Of a DNA stretch of 6,233 nucleotides, positions 1 through 4,739 are shown piece after piece (within the stretch, counting starts at the first letter, position 1; every line of letters starts with the position of its first letter). Source of the stretch: an uncultured Clostridia bacterium (GTDB taxonomy: Bacteria; Bacillota; Clostridia; UMGS1883); assembly GCA_947624455.1 (NCBI GenBank), contig CANQKL010000100.1, positions 1-6,233 of the forward strand. The letters are read 5' to 3'. A program made the position numbers and the translations under genes. The notes under the pieces were generated by a model, which was not told the DNA's origin, did no database searches, and saw nothing but the letters and a program-made list of their open reading frames with translations.

Positions 1-30
1 CTATGTTTAAAAATGTATGAAATTATGTGT

Positions 31-68
31 GAGGAAGCCATCCCTGCTTACGCTGAGATGGCTTCTTC
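31..68 (+). repeat. Imperfect hairpin upstream of a terminator
   Basis: Bases 31-42 pair with 57-68 to give a 12-bp stem with one G-U pair. The stem partly continues inward (46-47 with 52-53) around a TTAC tetraloop, with two mismatches. No U-tract follows directly, so alone it is not a classical terminator. It lies just before the U-tract terminator at 78-120 and may be the 3' untranslated end of a rightward gene that finishes left of the window. No coding sequence is evident in positions 1-30. Confidence 0.55.
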
Positions 69-77
69 GACAGTCTG

Positions 78-120
78 AATCCGCCTTTTTCAAGAAAAAG
101 ACGGATTTTCTTTTTATTTT
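78..120 (+). terminator. Rho-independent terminator of an upstream gene
   Basis: AATCCG (78-83) pairs with CGGATT (102-107). After one C/A mismatch the stem continues with CTTTTT (85-90) against AAAAAG (95-100), closed by a four-base loop. A T-rich tail (106-120) follows. The U-tract lies on the right, so it terminates rightward transcription from a gene outside the window. On the minus strand no U-tract follows the stem, so it is unlikely to end the leftward HAD gene. Confidence 0.75.
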
Positions 121-155
121 ATGCCCTTGAACTACGAACGAAAATCACCGCTCGT

Positions 156-406
156 CAGCGTCGGAGCAAAGCCTGTCTTTGCTCCGACACTTTTTCTTGC
201 GAAAAAATGTCGTCGCGTGAGGGCTTGCTCCTCCTTTTCGCAAAAGGTCACGTTCGCGTCGCCTGCTTCGGGCCTAAAACGGCCCTCGCTGCGGCTTTGG
301 CTCACTAACAACCTTTTGCGAGTTTTATGTGCCAACGCCCCACAAACAACGAAGTTGTTTGTGGGGAAAAGGAGGAACAGCGGCGCAAGCCATTGTTCCG
401 ACGCTG
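156..406. repeat. Long imperfect inverted repeat, MITE-like or structured RNA
   Basis: Three blocks occur in the same order in the right arm and in the reverse complement of the left arm. Block 1 is ACCTTTTGCGA (311-321; left 238-248, exact). Block 2 is AAAAGGAGGA..GCAAGCC (367-391; left 222-238, identical except for an 8-base insertion, ACAGCGGC, on the right). Block 3 is TTG(C/T)TCCGACGCTG (393-406; left 156-169, one difference). The centre is 249-310. The right arm carries an extra 13-bp hairpin (338-366) and the left arm its own hairpins. This order cannot easily arise by chance. It suggests a non-autonomous repeat or a structured transcript. The resemblance to dispersed intergenic repeats of Oscillospiraceae is from memory and unverified. 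Confidence 0.6.
338..366. repeat. Perfect 13-bp hairpin with 3-nt loop
   Basis: CCCCACAAACAAC (338-350) is followed by GAA and its exact reverse complement (354-366). The rightward strand is followed by AAAAGGAGG and the leftward strand by CGTTGG, so neither side has a U-tract and this is not a rho-independent terminator. It sits within the right arm of the larger inverted repeat, with no counterpart in the left arm. Confidence 0.7.
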
Positions 407-461
407 TTCTGCACGATTTTTTTGGACAGCCCCCGTGCCTCCAAATTACATAGTGAGTTTT

Positions 462-1280
462 TTACAGGCCCTTTTTCACTTCTTCACTCATTATCCTGAC
501 CACGTCGGCCAAGCAGCCGCTGTCGTTGTCTCCGACGACCCATCTTGCGGCGGCCCGGGCGGGAGGGGTGCAGTTGGCCACGGTAAATGGGTAGCCGACA
601 ATCTCCAGCATGGAAACGTCGTTTTCGTTGTCGCCCACGGCCACGGTCTTTGACAGCTCAAAGCCCAACCGGGCGCAGTATTCCCTCAGGGCCTGTCCCT
701 TGCTGGCAAGGGGATTCAGAACTTCAAAATACACCGGTGCGCTTTTCAGCAGCCGGAACGCCCTTCGGTCGGCGATCCTTTCCATAAGCTCCTGAACTGC
801 CCCGGTGTACTCAGGCTCCTGGGAAAACAGTATCTTTTCCCAGGGATAGGGCAAGGTTCGCCAGTCGGCGGTCAGGTGGGGCAGTCGCTCGTTGGTCATG
901 TTGCGGACTGTGGCGGCGTTTTCTTTGCAGAAGTACACCTTGGCGTCCTTGTACACGGTTATACCCGTCTCCGGCAGCAGCCTGTCCGCCGCCTCCGCCA
1001 GCTCGCGGCCGCCCTCGGGGAGAGTTATGCTGTATATCAGTTCGCCTTTTTCGCAGTCGTAAATGCCGCTGCCGTTGCCGCAGATAAGGGGCAGAGTCAG
1101 CCCCAGCTCCCGCTGTATGCCCGCCAGTCCGGCGGCGCTGCGGCCGCTGGCTATGCAGACCTCTCCTCCCATGGCCCGCCACTGATTTAGCGCGGCCCGG
1201 TTCGCCGGAGGAACGCCCCGTTTGCTGTCCAAAAACGTGCCGTCCATATCAATAACCATCAAATGGCCCCTGAAATCCAT
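462..1280 (-). CDS. Cof-type HAD-IIB family phosphatase
   Basis: This 272-residue protein is a soluble cytoplasmic haloacid-dehalogenase-superfamily hydrolase that probably dephosphorylates a small phosphorylated metabolite (sugar phosphate or cofactor); the substrate cannot be read from sequence. All four HAD motifs are present: DMDGT (residues 11-15, with nucleophile Asp11 and acid/base Asp13), ASGR (44-47, Ser45), the motif III lysine in NPLASKGQAL (Lys194), and GDNEND (216-221), which binds Mg2+. The region between motifs II and III (about 80-185) is the C2-type cap of the Cof/YbiV/YidA class. Length is typical. The start is ATG, with GAAAGGTG about 7 bases upstream on the minus strand. 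It is transcribed divergently from the DUF896/HPr-like genes. A TAGAAT-like -10 (minus strand, 1305-1310) lacks a good -35. No sharp terminator follows the stop. Confidence 0.92.
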   Translation of the reverse strand: MDFRGHLMVIDMDGTFLDSKRGVPPANRAALNQWRAMGGEVCIASGRSAAGLAGIQRELGLTLPLICGNGSGIYDCEKGELIYSITLPEGGRELAEAADRLLPETGITVYKDAKVYFCKENAATVRNMTNERLPHLTADWRTLPYPWEKILFSQEPEYTGAVQELMERIADRRAFRLLKSAPVYFEVLNPLASKGQALREYCARLGFELSKTVAVGDNENDVSMLEIVGYPFTVANCTPPARAAARWVVGDNDSGCLADVVRIMSEEVKKGL

Positions 1281-1295
1281 TTTATCACACCTTTC

Positions 1296-1334
1296 AATGT
1301 AAATATTCTACACCAATATTGTTAAATTTACATT
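1296..1334. promoter_or_regulatory. Inverted repeat in divergent intergenic region, possible operator
   Basis: AATGTAAAT (1296-1304) and ATTTACATT (1326-1334) are exact reverse complements, 21 bases apart, in the AT-rich gap between the divergent HAD gene and the rightward promoter. The left half abuts the HAD ribosome binding site and the right half ends 7 bases before the putative -35. A dimeric repressor bound here could affect both genes, but AT-rich DNA gives such repeats by chance and no named operator is recognised. Confidence 0.3.
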
Positions 1335-1341
1335 ACAATAG

Positions 1342-1369
1342 TTGCTTTTTTCAAATTTTGTAGTATAAT
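1342..1369 (+). promoter_or_regulatory. Sigma-A-type promoter for DUF896/HPr-like genes
   Basis: A perfect -10 TATAAT (1364-1369) lies 16 bases after TTGCTT (1342-1347), a moderate -35 match. Transcription would start near 1376, giving a short leader before the AAGGAGG site (1389-1395) and the ATG at 1401. It is the only convincing promoter before hisA, so it may also drive hisA-hisIE if the hairpin at 1844-1875 is read through. Confidence 0.65.
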
Positions 1370-1400
1370 CTAAATGATGGCGCTACATAAGGAGGAAAAC

Positions 1401-1588
1401 ATGGAGCAAGCCAGGATCAATTTCCTTGCCAGCAAGAGCAAAGCTCAGGGCCTGACTTCCAGTGGGCGGATGAACAGTCCGTACTCCGGTGCGAGTATCT
1501 CGAGGCCATAAGACGAAACCTGAGAAGCACACTTGACAATTTTGAGTTTATTGACAGCGAGGGCAGCAGCAATGGAGGTAATGCATGA
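1401..1588 (+). pseudogene. DUF896 (YnzC-like) protein gene with one-base frameshift
   Basis: The gene starts at ATG 1401 after AAGGAGG (1389-1395) and encodes MEQARINFLASKSKAQGLTS, a typical DUF896 N-terminus. The frame then runs into unrelated residues and stops at TAA 1509-1511 (36 aa). The family's second half is in the -1 frame from 1463: WADEQSVLRCEYLEAIRRNL, then LRSTLDNFEF, ending at TGA 1586-1588. Adding one base between about 1457 and 1463 restores a 62-residue protein with the family spacing between the Thr and the EQ..LR..Y motif. DUF896 proteins are small cytoplasmic helical-hairpin proteins of unknown function (Bacillus YnzC). The restored stop overlaps the next start as ATGA, so the original gene was coupled to the HPr-like gene. 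The cause could be real inactivation or an assembly error. No slippery heptamer is seen, so programmed shifting is unlikely. Confidence 0.8.
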
Positions 1589-1833
1589 AAAGCTACGAGA
1601 TTTTTTTAAAGACCATCATCGACGTGAAGAATTTCGTCAACGCCATCAACGATTTTGAGTTCGATGTGGACCTTGTCAGCGGCAGGTACGTTGTAGACGC
1701 CAAAAGTATTATGGGCATCTTTTCTTTGGATCTGTCCCGTCCCATAACTCTGCGGGTTTTCGCGGACGATATGTCCGAGCAGGAATCCGCCAGATTTGAG
1801 GCGGCAATAGGTGACTTTTTATTCAAAGGCTGA
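1585..1833 (+). CDS. HPr-like protein lacking the active-site histidine
   Basis: This 82-residue cytoplasmic protein has the HPr fold signature in its middle: FDVDLVSGRYVVDAKSIMGI (residues 26-45), followed by a strand like PITLRVF (53-59), matching HPr's D-V-x-L..G..V..KSIMG core. Ser41 aligns with regulatory Ser46 of HPr. The G-x-H-A-R-P loop with His15 is absent; the aligned region (about 9-16) reads KTIIDVKN. It therefore cannot act as a normal PTS phosphocarrier. A regulatory role like that of Bacillus Crh, which also lacks His15 but keeps Ser46, is possible by inference. The start is ATG, with GGAGG at 1574-1578. It overlaps the DUF896 stop (restored frame) by ATGA. Confidence 0.8.
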   Translation: MKSYEIFLKTIIDVKNFVNAINDFEFDVDLVSGRYVVDAKSIMGIFSLDLSRPITLRVFADDMSEQESARFEAAIGDFLFKG

Positions 1834-1843
1834 GAAGCAGATC

Positions 1844-1875
1844 GTCAAAAGTCCGGCGCTCGCCGGACTTTTGAC
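1844..1875 (+). terminator. Strong hairpin between HPr-like gene and hisA
   Basis: GTCAAAAGTCCGGC (1844-1857) pairs perfectly with GCCGGACTTTTGAC (1862-1875), a 14-bp stem with a GCTC loop, 10 bases after the HPr-like stop. The U-tract is weak (TTTT falls inside the stem, followed by GACAACTT), though a shortened stem with AAAA before and TTTT after looks like a bidirectional terminator. The hisA ribosome binding site begins only about 9 bases later. It may be a leaky terminator, an attenuator or an mRNA processing/stability element that separates hisA levels from the upstream genes. Confidence 0.55.
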
Positions 1876-1899
1876 AACTTAGCTAGGAGGAGAATTTTG

Positions 1900-2616
1900 A
1901 TGAGGATATATCCCGCCATTGACATCAGGGGCGGCAACTGCGTCCGCCTGCTGAAAGGGGATTACGCCAGGGAGACGGTCTACGGCTCCTCTCCCGCCGA
2001 TATGGCTGAAAGATGGGAGAAAGCCGGAGCGGATTTCATCCATGTGGTGGATCTTGACGGCGCGCGCAGCGGCGGCGGCGAAAACCGCCGGGCCGTGGCT
2101 GAAATATGCCGCCGGGTCAGCGTCCCTGTCCAGCAGGGGGGCGGTATCCGCACCCTTGAGGATGCGGAGGCCGTGGCGGCCATAGGGGTCAGCCGCATGA
2201 TAATCGGAACGGCGGCGGTCAAGGATCCGGCTATGGTTCGGGCCGCAGTGGAACGCTTTGGCTCCAGGATAGCCGTGGGCATAGACGCTAAGGACGGCTT
2301 TGTGGCCACTGACGGGTGGATAGAGGTCAGCGGCCGGCCGGCGGTGGATTTCGCCCTTGAGATGAAAGGGCTGGGCGTCGAAACCGTAATTTACACCGAC
2401 ATAGCCACCGACGGGACCTTGGCCGGGCCAAATGTGGCCGCTATGGAGGAAATGGTACGCCGCACAGGTATGCTGGTCATTGCCAGCGGCGGCGTGGGTT
2501 CGGCGGCTGATCTGGAAGCTCTCGCCGGAACCGGCGTGGAGGGAGTTATCGTCGGTCGGGCCTTGTACACGGGAGATTTAAAACTTGAAGAAATTGTGGA
2601 TAAATGGGGTAAATAG
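1900..2616 (+). CDS. hisA: Phosphoribosylformimino-AICAR-phosphate isomerase HisA
   Basis: HisA isomerises ProFAR to PRFAR in histidine biosynthesis (EC 5.3.1.16), in the cytoplasm. The 238 residues form a single (beta/alpha)8 barrel of normal length. Visible are the N-terminal IYPAIDIRGG with catalytic Asp8, FIHVVDLDGA (46-55), QQGGGIR (78-84, first half-barrel phosphate site), VGIDAKDG with general acid Asp129 (126-133), YTDIATDGT (165-173) and the second phosphate site ASGGVG (195-200) with IVGRALY (217-223). ATG 1900 is chosen over the in-frame TTG at 1897: AGGAGG (1885-1890) sits 9 bases before the ATG and the protein then starts with the family-typical MRIYPAID. The strong hairpin at 1844-1875 lies just upstream. 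hisIE follows after 2 bases. hisF, often next to hisA, is absent here. Confidence 0.96.
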   Translation: MRIYPAIDIRGGNCVRLLKGDYARETVYGSSPADMAERWEKAGADFIHVVDLDGARSGGGENRRAVAEICRRVSVPVQQGGGIRTLEDAEAVAAIGVSRMIIGTAAVKDPAMVRAAVERFGSRIAVGIDAKDGFVATDGWIEVSGRPAVDFALEMKGLGVETVIYTDIATDGTLAGPNVAAMEEMVRRTGMLVIASGGVGSAADLEALAGTGVEGVIVGRALYTGDLKLEEIVDKWGK

Positions 2617-2618
2617 CT

Positions 2619-3248
2619 ATGTTCATTGACGAAATAAAATTTGATGAAAAGGGCCTTATGCCCGCCGTGATCCAGGACGCCGCCGACGGCAGGGTGCTGA
2701 TGGTCGCGTATATGAACCGGGAGTCCTTGGAAAAGACCATGGAGACCGGCCGAACCTGGTTTTACAGCCGCAGCCGCCAAAAGCTCTGGAACAAGGGCGA
2801 GACCAGCGGTCATTTTCAGGATGTGGAGGAGATACTTGTGGACTGCGACGCCGACGCCCTTGTGGTGAAGGTGCGCCAGACCGGCCCCGCCTGTCACACT
2901 GGCAAGCCCTCCTGCTTTTTCCGCAAGATCGGAGAGGACGGGGAGCTTAGGGATTACGAGGCTCCGGCTTCATCCTCCATACTGGACGAGGTCTACGCCG
3001 TTGTAAGGGACAGGATGGAAAATCCCAAGGAGGGCAGCTATACCAACTACCTGCTGGACACCGGCATCGACAAGATACTCAAAAAGGTGGGCGAGGAGTG
3101 CAGCGAGACTATAATCGCGGCCAAAAACGAGGAGCCTTCGGAGATCGCCCTTGAGACCTCCGACTTGCTGTATCACCTTATAGTAATGATAGCCGAGCGG
3201 GGCATGACCATGGAGGATATCTACGCCGAGCTGAAGAATCGGAGATAA
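2619..3248 (+). CDS. hisIE: Bifunctional PR-AMP cyclohydrolase / PR-ATP pyrophosphatase HisIE
   Basis: This is a 209-residue fusion catalysing histidine steps 2 and 3: PR-ATP to PR-AMP (HisE, EC 3.6.1.31), then ring opening to ProFAR (HisI, EC 3.5.4.19), the HisA substrate. The HisI domain (about 1-110) shows VLMVAYMN (26-33), TWFYSRSRQKLWNKGETSGH (46-65), DCDADA (75-80) and GPACHTGKPSCFF (89-101). Cys76, Cys92 and Cys99 are the zinc ligands, and the Asp residues of DCDAD bind Mg2+. The HisE domain (about 120-209) has SYTNYLLDTGIDKILKKVGE (140-159) and ETSDLLYHL (179-187), supplying the acidic Mg2+-binding residues of this MazG-like fold. Length is normal and both active sites look intact. 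Only 2 bases separate it from hisA; the upstream GGGG (2606-2609) is a weak ribosome site, so translational coupling is likely. Confidence 0.96.
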   Translation: MFIDEIKFDEKGLMPAVIQDAADGRVLMVAYMNRESLEKTMETGRTWFYSRSRQKLWNKGETSGHFQDVEEILVDCDADALVVKVRQTGPACHTGKPSCFFRKIGEDGELRDYEAPASSSILDEVYAVVRDRMENPKEGSYTNYLLDTGIDKILKKVGEECSETIIAAKNEEPSEIALETSDLLYHLIVMIAERGMTMEDIYAELKNRR

Positions 3249-3276
3249 ATTCTTGAAAACCGTTTGATAGTAGTTT

Positions 3277-3301
3277 GGGAGGCTGACGCCTCCCTTTTTT
3301 T
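3277..3301 (+). terminator. Rho-independent terminator after hisIE
   Basis: GGGAGGC (3277-3283), loop TGAC, GCCTCCC (3288-3294) and a run of seven T (3295-3301) form a textbook intrinsic terminator 28 bases after the hisIE stop. It ends the hisA-hisIE unit before the separate hisS promoter. Confidence 0.93.
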
Positions 3302-3344
3302 ACAAAAAATTAACACATGGCCTGTCTTTTTTTGTGCAAAAATC

Positions 3345-3374
3345 TTGACAACAAGGGGCAAAAAATAGTATAAT
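3345..3374 (+). promoter_or_regulatory. Consensus sigma-A promoter for hisS-aspS
   Basis: Perfect TTGACA (3345-3350) and perfect TATAAT (3369-3374) are separated by 18 bases, in an AT-rich stretch directly after the hisIE terminator. Transcription would start near 3381, giving a leader of about 80 bases to the hisS start. That is too short to hold a T-box riboswitch, and no other known riboswitch is recognised in it. Confidence 0.9.
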
Positions 3375-3389
3375 ATAAAAATAGTATAT

Positions 3390-3486
3390 TTAAGGCAATA
3401 CCGCGCAAAGCCCCTCGGCGGACTTGTACGGAGTCGCCTTAGTGAGAGGAGTGAAGCCACAGTGGCTTCGTCGCGGATTTTTGCGC
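3390..3486. repeat. Structured hisS leader, possible dispersed repeat
   Basis: The leader and the first hisS codons hold several inverted repeats: TAAGGC (3391-3396) with GCCTTA (3436-3441), GGCGGACT (3417-3424) with AGTCGCC (3432-3438, one bulge), GCGCAAA (3403-3409) with TTTGCGC (3480-3486), and the 17-base palindrome at 3453-3469. GC content rises abruptly against the AT-rich promoter just before it. The hisS frame stays open upstream of its GTG to at least 3384 without any ATG. From memory, unverified, similar GGCAATACCGC-type segments recur in Oscillospiraceae genomes. If so, an inserted repeat donated the ribosome site, start codon and first residues of hisS. Confidence 0.4.
3444..3469 (+). 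promoter_or_regulatory. hisS ribosome binding site and start codon in a palindrome
   Basis: The purine-rich GAGAGGAG (3444-3451) is the only ribosome site candidate, 10 bases before the GTG at 3462-3464. GAAGCCAC (3453-3460) and GTGGCTTC (3462-3469) are perfect complements around a single A. As RNA this can fold into a 7-bp hairpin with CAG in the loop, placing the GTG start codon across the loop and stem. Such folding could dampen initiation. Whether it is regulatory is not known. Confidence 0.45.
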
Positions 3487-4712
3487 CTCGGGGCACACAG
3501 GACGGCCTCCCCGGGGAAATAAGGATGAAACGGTTCGTGGAGTCGGTGTTCATGGAGCATTGCCGGTGCTACGGTTATCATGAGGCCCACACTCCCGTGT
3601 TTGAATACAGTGAGCTTTTTGAGCGCGGAGTCGGCCCCGTAACGGACATAGTTGAAAAGGAAATGTACACCTTCACCGACAAGCACGGCGAACGGCTGGC
3701 CCTCAGACCGGAGGGTACCGCCGCGCTGGCGAGGACGATCATCGAGCATGACCTAACTAAAGACCTGCCTCTCAAGCTGAGCTATAAAATAACCTGTTAC
3801 AGACAGGAAAATCCCGCCGAGGGCAGGCTGAGAGAATTTCACCAGATCGGGGCTGAGTGCTACGGCAGCCTGCTGCCCCAGGCCGACAGCGAGGTGATAA
3901 CTCTGGCCTATACCGCCCTGAGAGCCATGGGTATTAGGGATTTGACCCTGAACATCAACTCTCTTGGCTGCCAGAGCTGCCGCACCAGCTATATCAACGC
4001 CCTGGTGCGTTACCTGCTGCCCCACGCCAACAGCGGAGAGCTGTGTTCGACCTGCGTCAGCCGCATGGGCCGCAGCCCGCTGCGGGTAATGGACTGCAAA
4101 AACCCTTCCTGCCGAGAGGTGGCCAAAAAAGCCCCAAAGCTGGCGGACTTCCTCTGCGACGACTGCCGGGATCACTACGAGGGGGTCAAGGCCAGTCTGG
4201 ACGCGGTGGGAATACCGTATAACGAGAAAAATCACCTGATCCGGGGCCTGGATTACTATGAACGGACGGTGTTTGAGTTCAAGGCGGGCGAGGGCGGGGC
4301 CAACGGCACCGTCTGCGGCGGCGGACGGTACGACGGCCTTTGCGCCAGGTTGGGCGGCCCCAACATTCCCGCCGTCGGCTTTGCCATAGGCGAGGAAAGG
4401 GCTATCATTGCCATGCGCGAGAGCGGCATGGAAGAGATACCGCCGGAGAAACCCTTGGTCTACGTGGCTTCGGACGCGCCCTCCCGGGCCAGCCGCGGCG
4501 CGGCGCGGCTCAGGGGATTGGGCGTCTATGCCGAACGGGATCTTATGGGCCTGGGCCTAAAGGCTCAGATCAAGGCGGCCAAGGACTGCGGCGCCCGGTG
4601 GCTGGTGATAACCGGCGAGGACGGGATCAGACTGACGGATCTTAAGACCGGAGCGGAACAGCCTATGCCGACCGAAGCCTGGGACGATGTGGCCCGCGCC
4701 ATAAGCGAATAG
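3462..4712 (+). CDS. hisS: Histidine-tRNA ligase HisRS
   Basis: This 416-residue class II aminoacyl-tRNA synthetase charges tRNA-His in the cytoplasm. Order of motifs: FAPRGTQDGLP (7-17); motif 1 region ELFERGVGPVTDIVEKEMYT (51-70); LRPEGTA (81-87); motif 2 as CYRQENPAEGRLREFHQIGA (112-131); the histidine-specific LIRGLDYYERTVFEF (259-273); motif 3 in AVGFAIGEER (304-313); then the anticodon-binding domain (about 331-416). The insertion domain (about 165-245) carries four cysteine pairs: 170/173, 195/198, 212/217 and 232/235. GTG is chosen because no ATG lies upstream in frame, and the first ATG (residue 22) would remove the conserved APRGTQD segment. hisS has its own promoter and is followed by aspS after 27 bases, a pairing common in Firmicutes. 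Confidence 0.96.
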   Translation: MASSRIFAPRGTQDGLPGEIRMKRFVESVFMEHCRCYGYHEAHTPVFEYSELFERGVGPVTDIVEKEMYTFTDKHGERLALRPEGTAALARTIIEHDLTKDLPLKLSYKITCYRQENPAEGRLREFHQIGAECYGSLLPQADSEVITLAYTALRAMGIRDLTLNINSLGCQSCRTSYINALVRYLLPHANSGELCSTCVSRMGRSPLRVMDCKNPSCREVAKKAPKLADFLCDDCRDHYEGVKASLDAVGIPYNEKNHLIRGLDYYERTVFEFKAGEGGANGTVCGGGRYDGLCARLGGPNIPAVGFAIGEERAIIAMRESGMEEIPPEKPLVYVASDAPSRASRGAARLRGLGVYAERDLMGLGLKAQIKAAKDCGARWLVITGEDGIRLTDLKTGAEQPMPTEAWDDVARAISE

Positions 4713-4739
4713 CGATAATTTACATCAGGAGGAATATAT

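Larger units (their letters stand above)
121..461. other. 341-base gene-free stretch, densely structured
   Basis: No credible gene is seen. The short open frames here lack convincing ribosome binding sites, recognisable domains and sensible composition (many Arg, Ser and Cys residues, as expected from a GC-rich non-coding repeat). Instead there is a chain of inverted repeats: 160-171/177-188 (12 bp, perfect), 187-196/201-210 (one mismatch), 238-248/311-321 (11 bp, perfect), 270-274/281-285, 338-350/354-366 (13 bp, perfect, 3-nt loop) and 375-382/402-409. The first is followed by ACTTTTTCTT and could work as a weak rightward terminator. No clear terminator for the leftward HAD gene was found here. 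Confidence 0.7.

Noticed and set aside
375..423. Hairpin 375-382/402-409 followed by seven T as a rightward terminator
   Set aside because: The loop is 19 bases and the T-run starts 7 bases after the stem, so it does not fit an intrinsic terminator, and no rightward gene precedes it.
121..453. 110-codon open frame on the plus strand (and 67-codon frame on the minus strand)
   Set aside because: There is no plausible ribosome site; the composition is typical of translated non-coding repeat; the frame runs through several perfect hairpins and directly follows a terminator.
1455..1466. Programmed -1 frameshift in the DUF896 gene
   Set aside because: No X XXY YYZ slippery heptamer or clear downstream stimulatory structure is seen, and the family is not known to me to use recoding.
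1897..1899. TTG as the hisA start codon
   Set aside because: The ATG three bases later has an acceptable distance from AGGAGG and gives the family-typical MRIYPAID start.
3391..3418. T-box-like string (AATACCGCG) in the hisS leader
   Set aside because: Only part of the T-box core matches, the consensus promoter lies about 20 bases upstream so no Stem I or specifier loop can fit, and no terminator/antiterminator pair with a U-tract follows before hisS.
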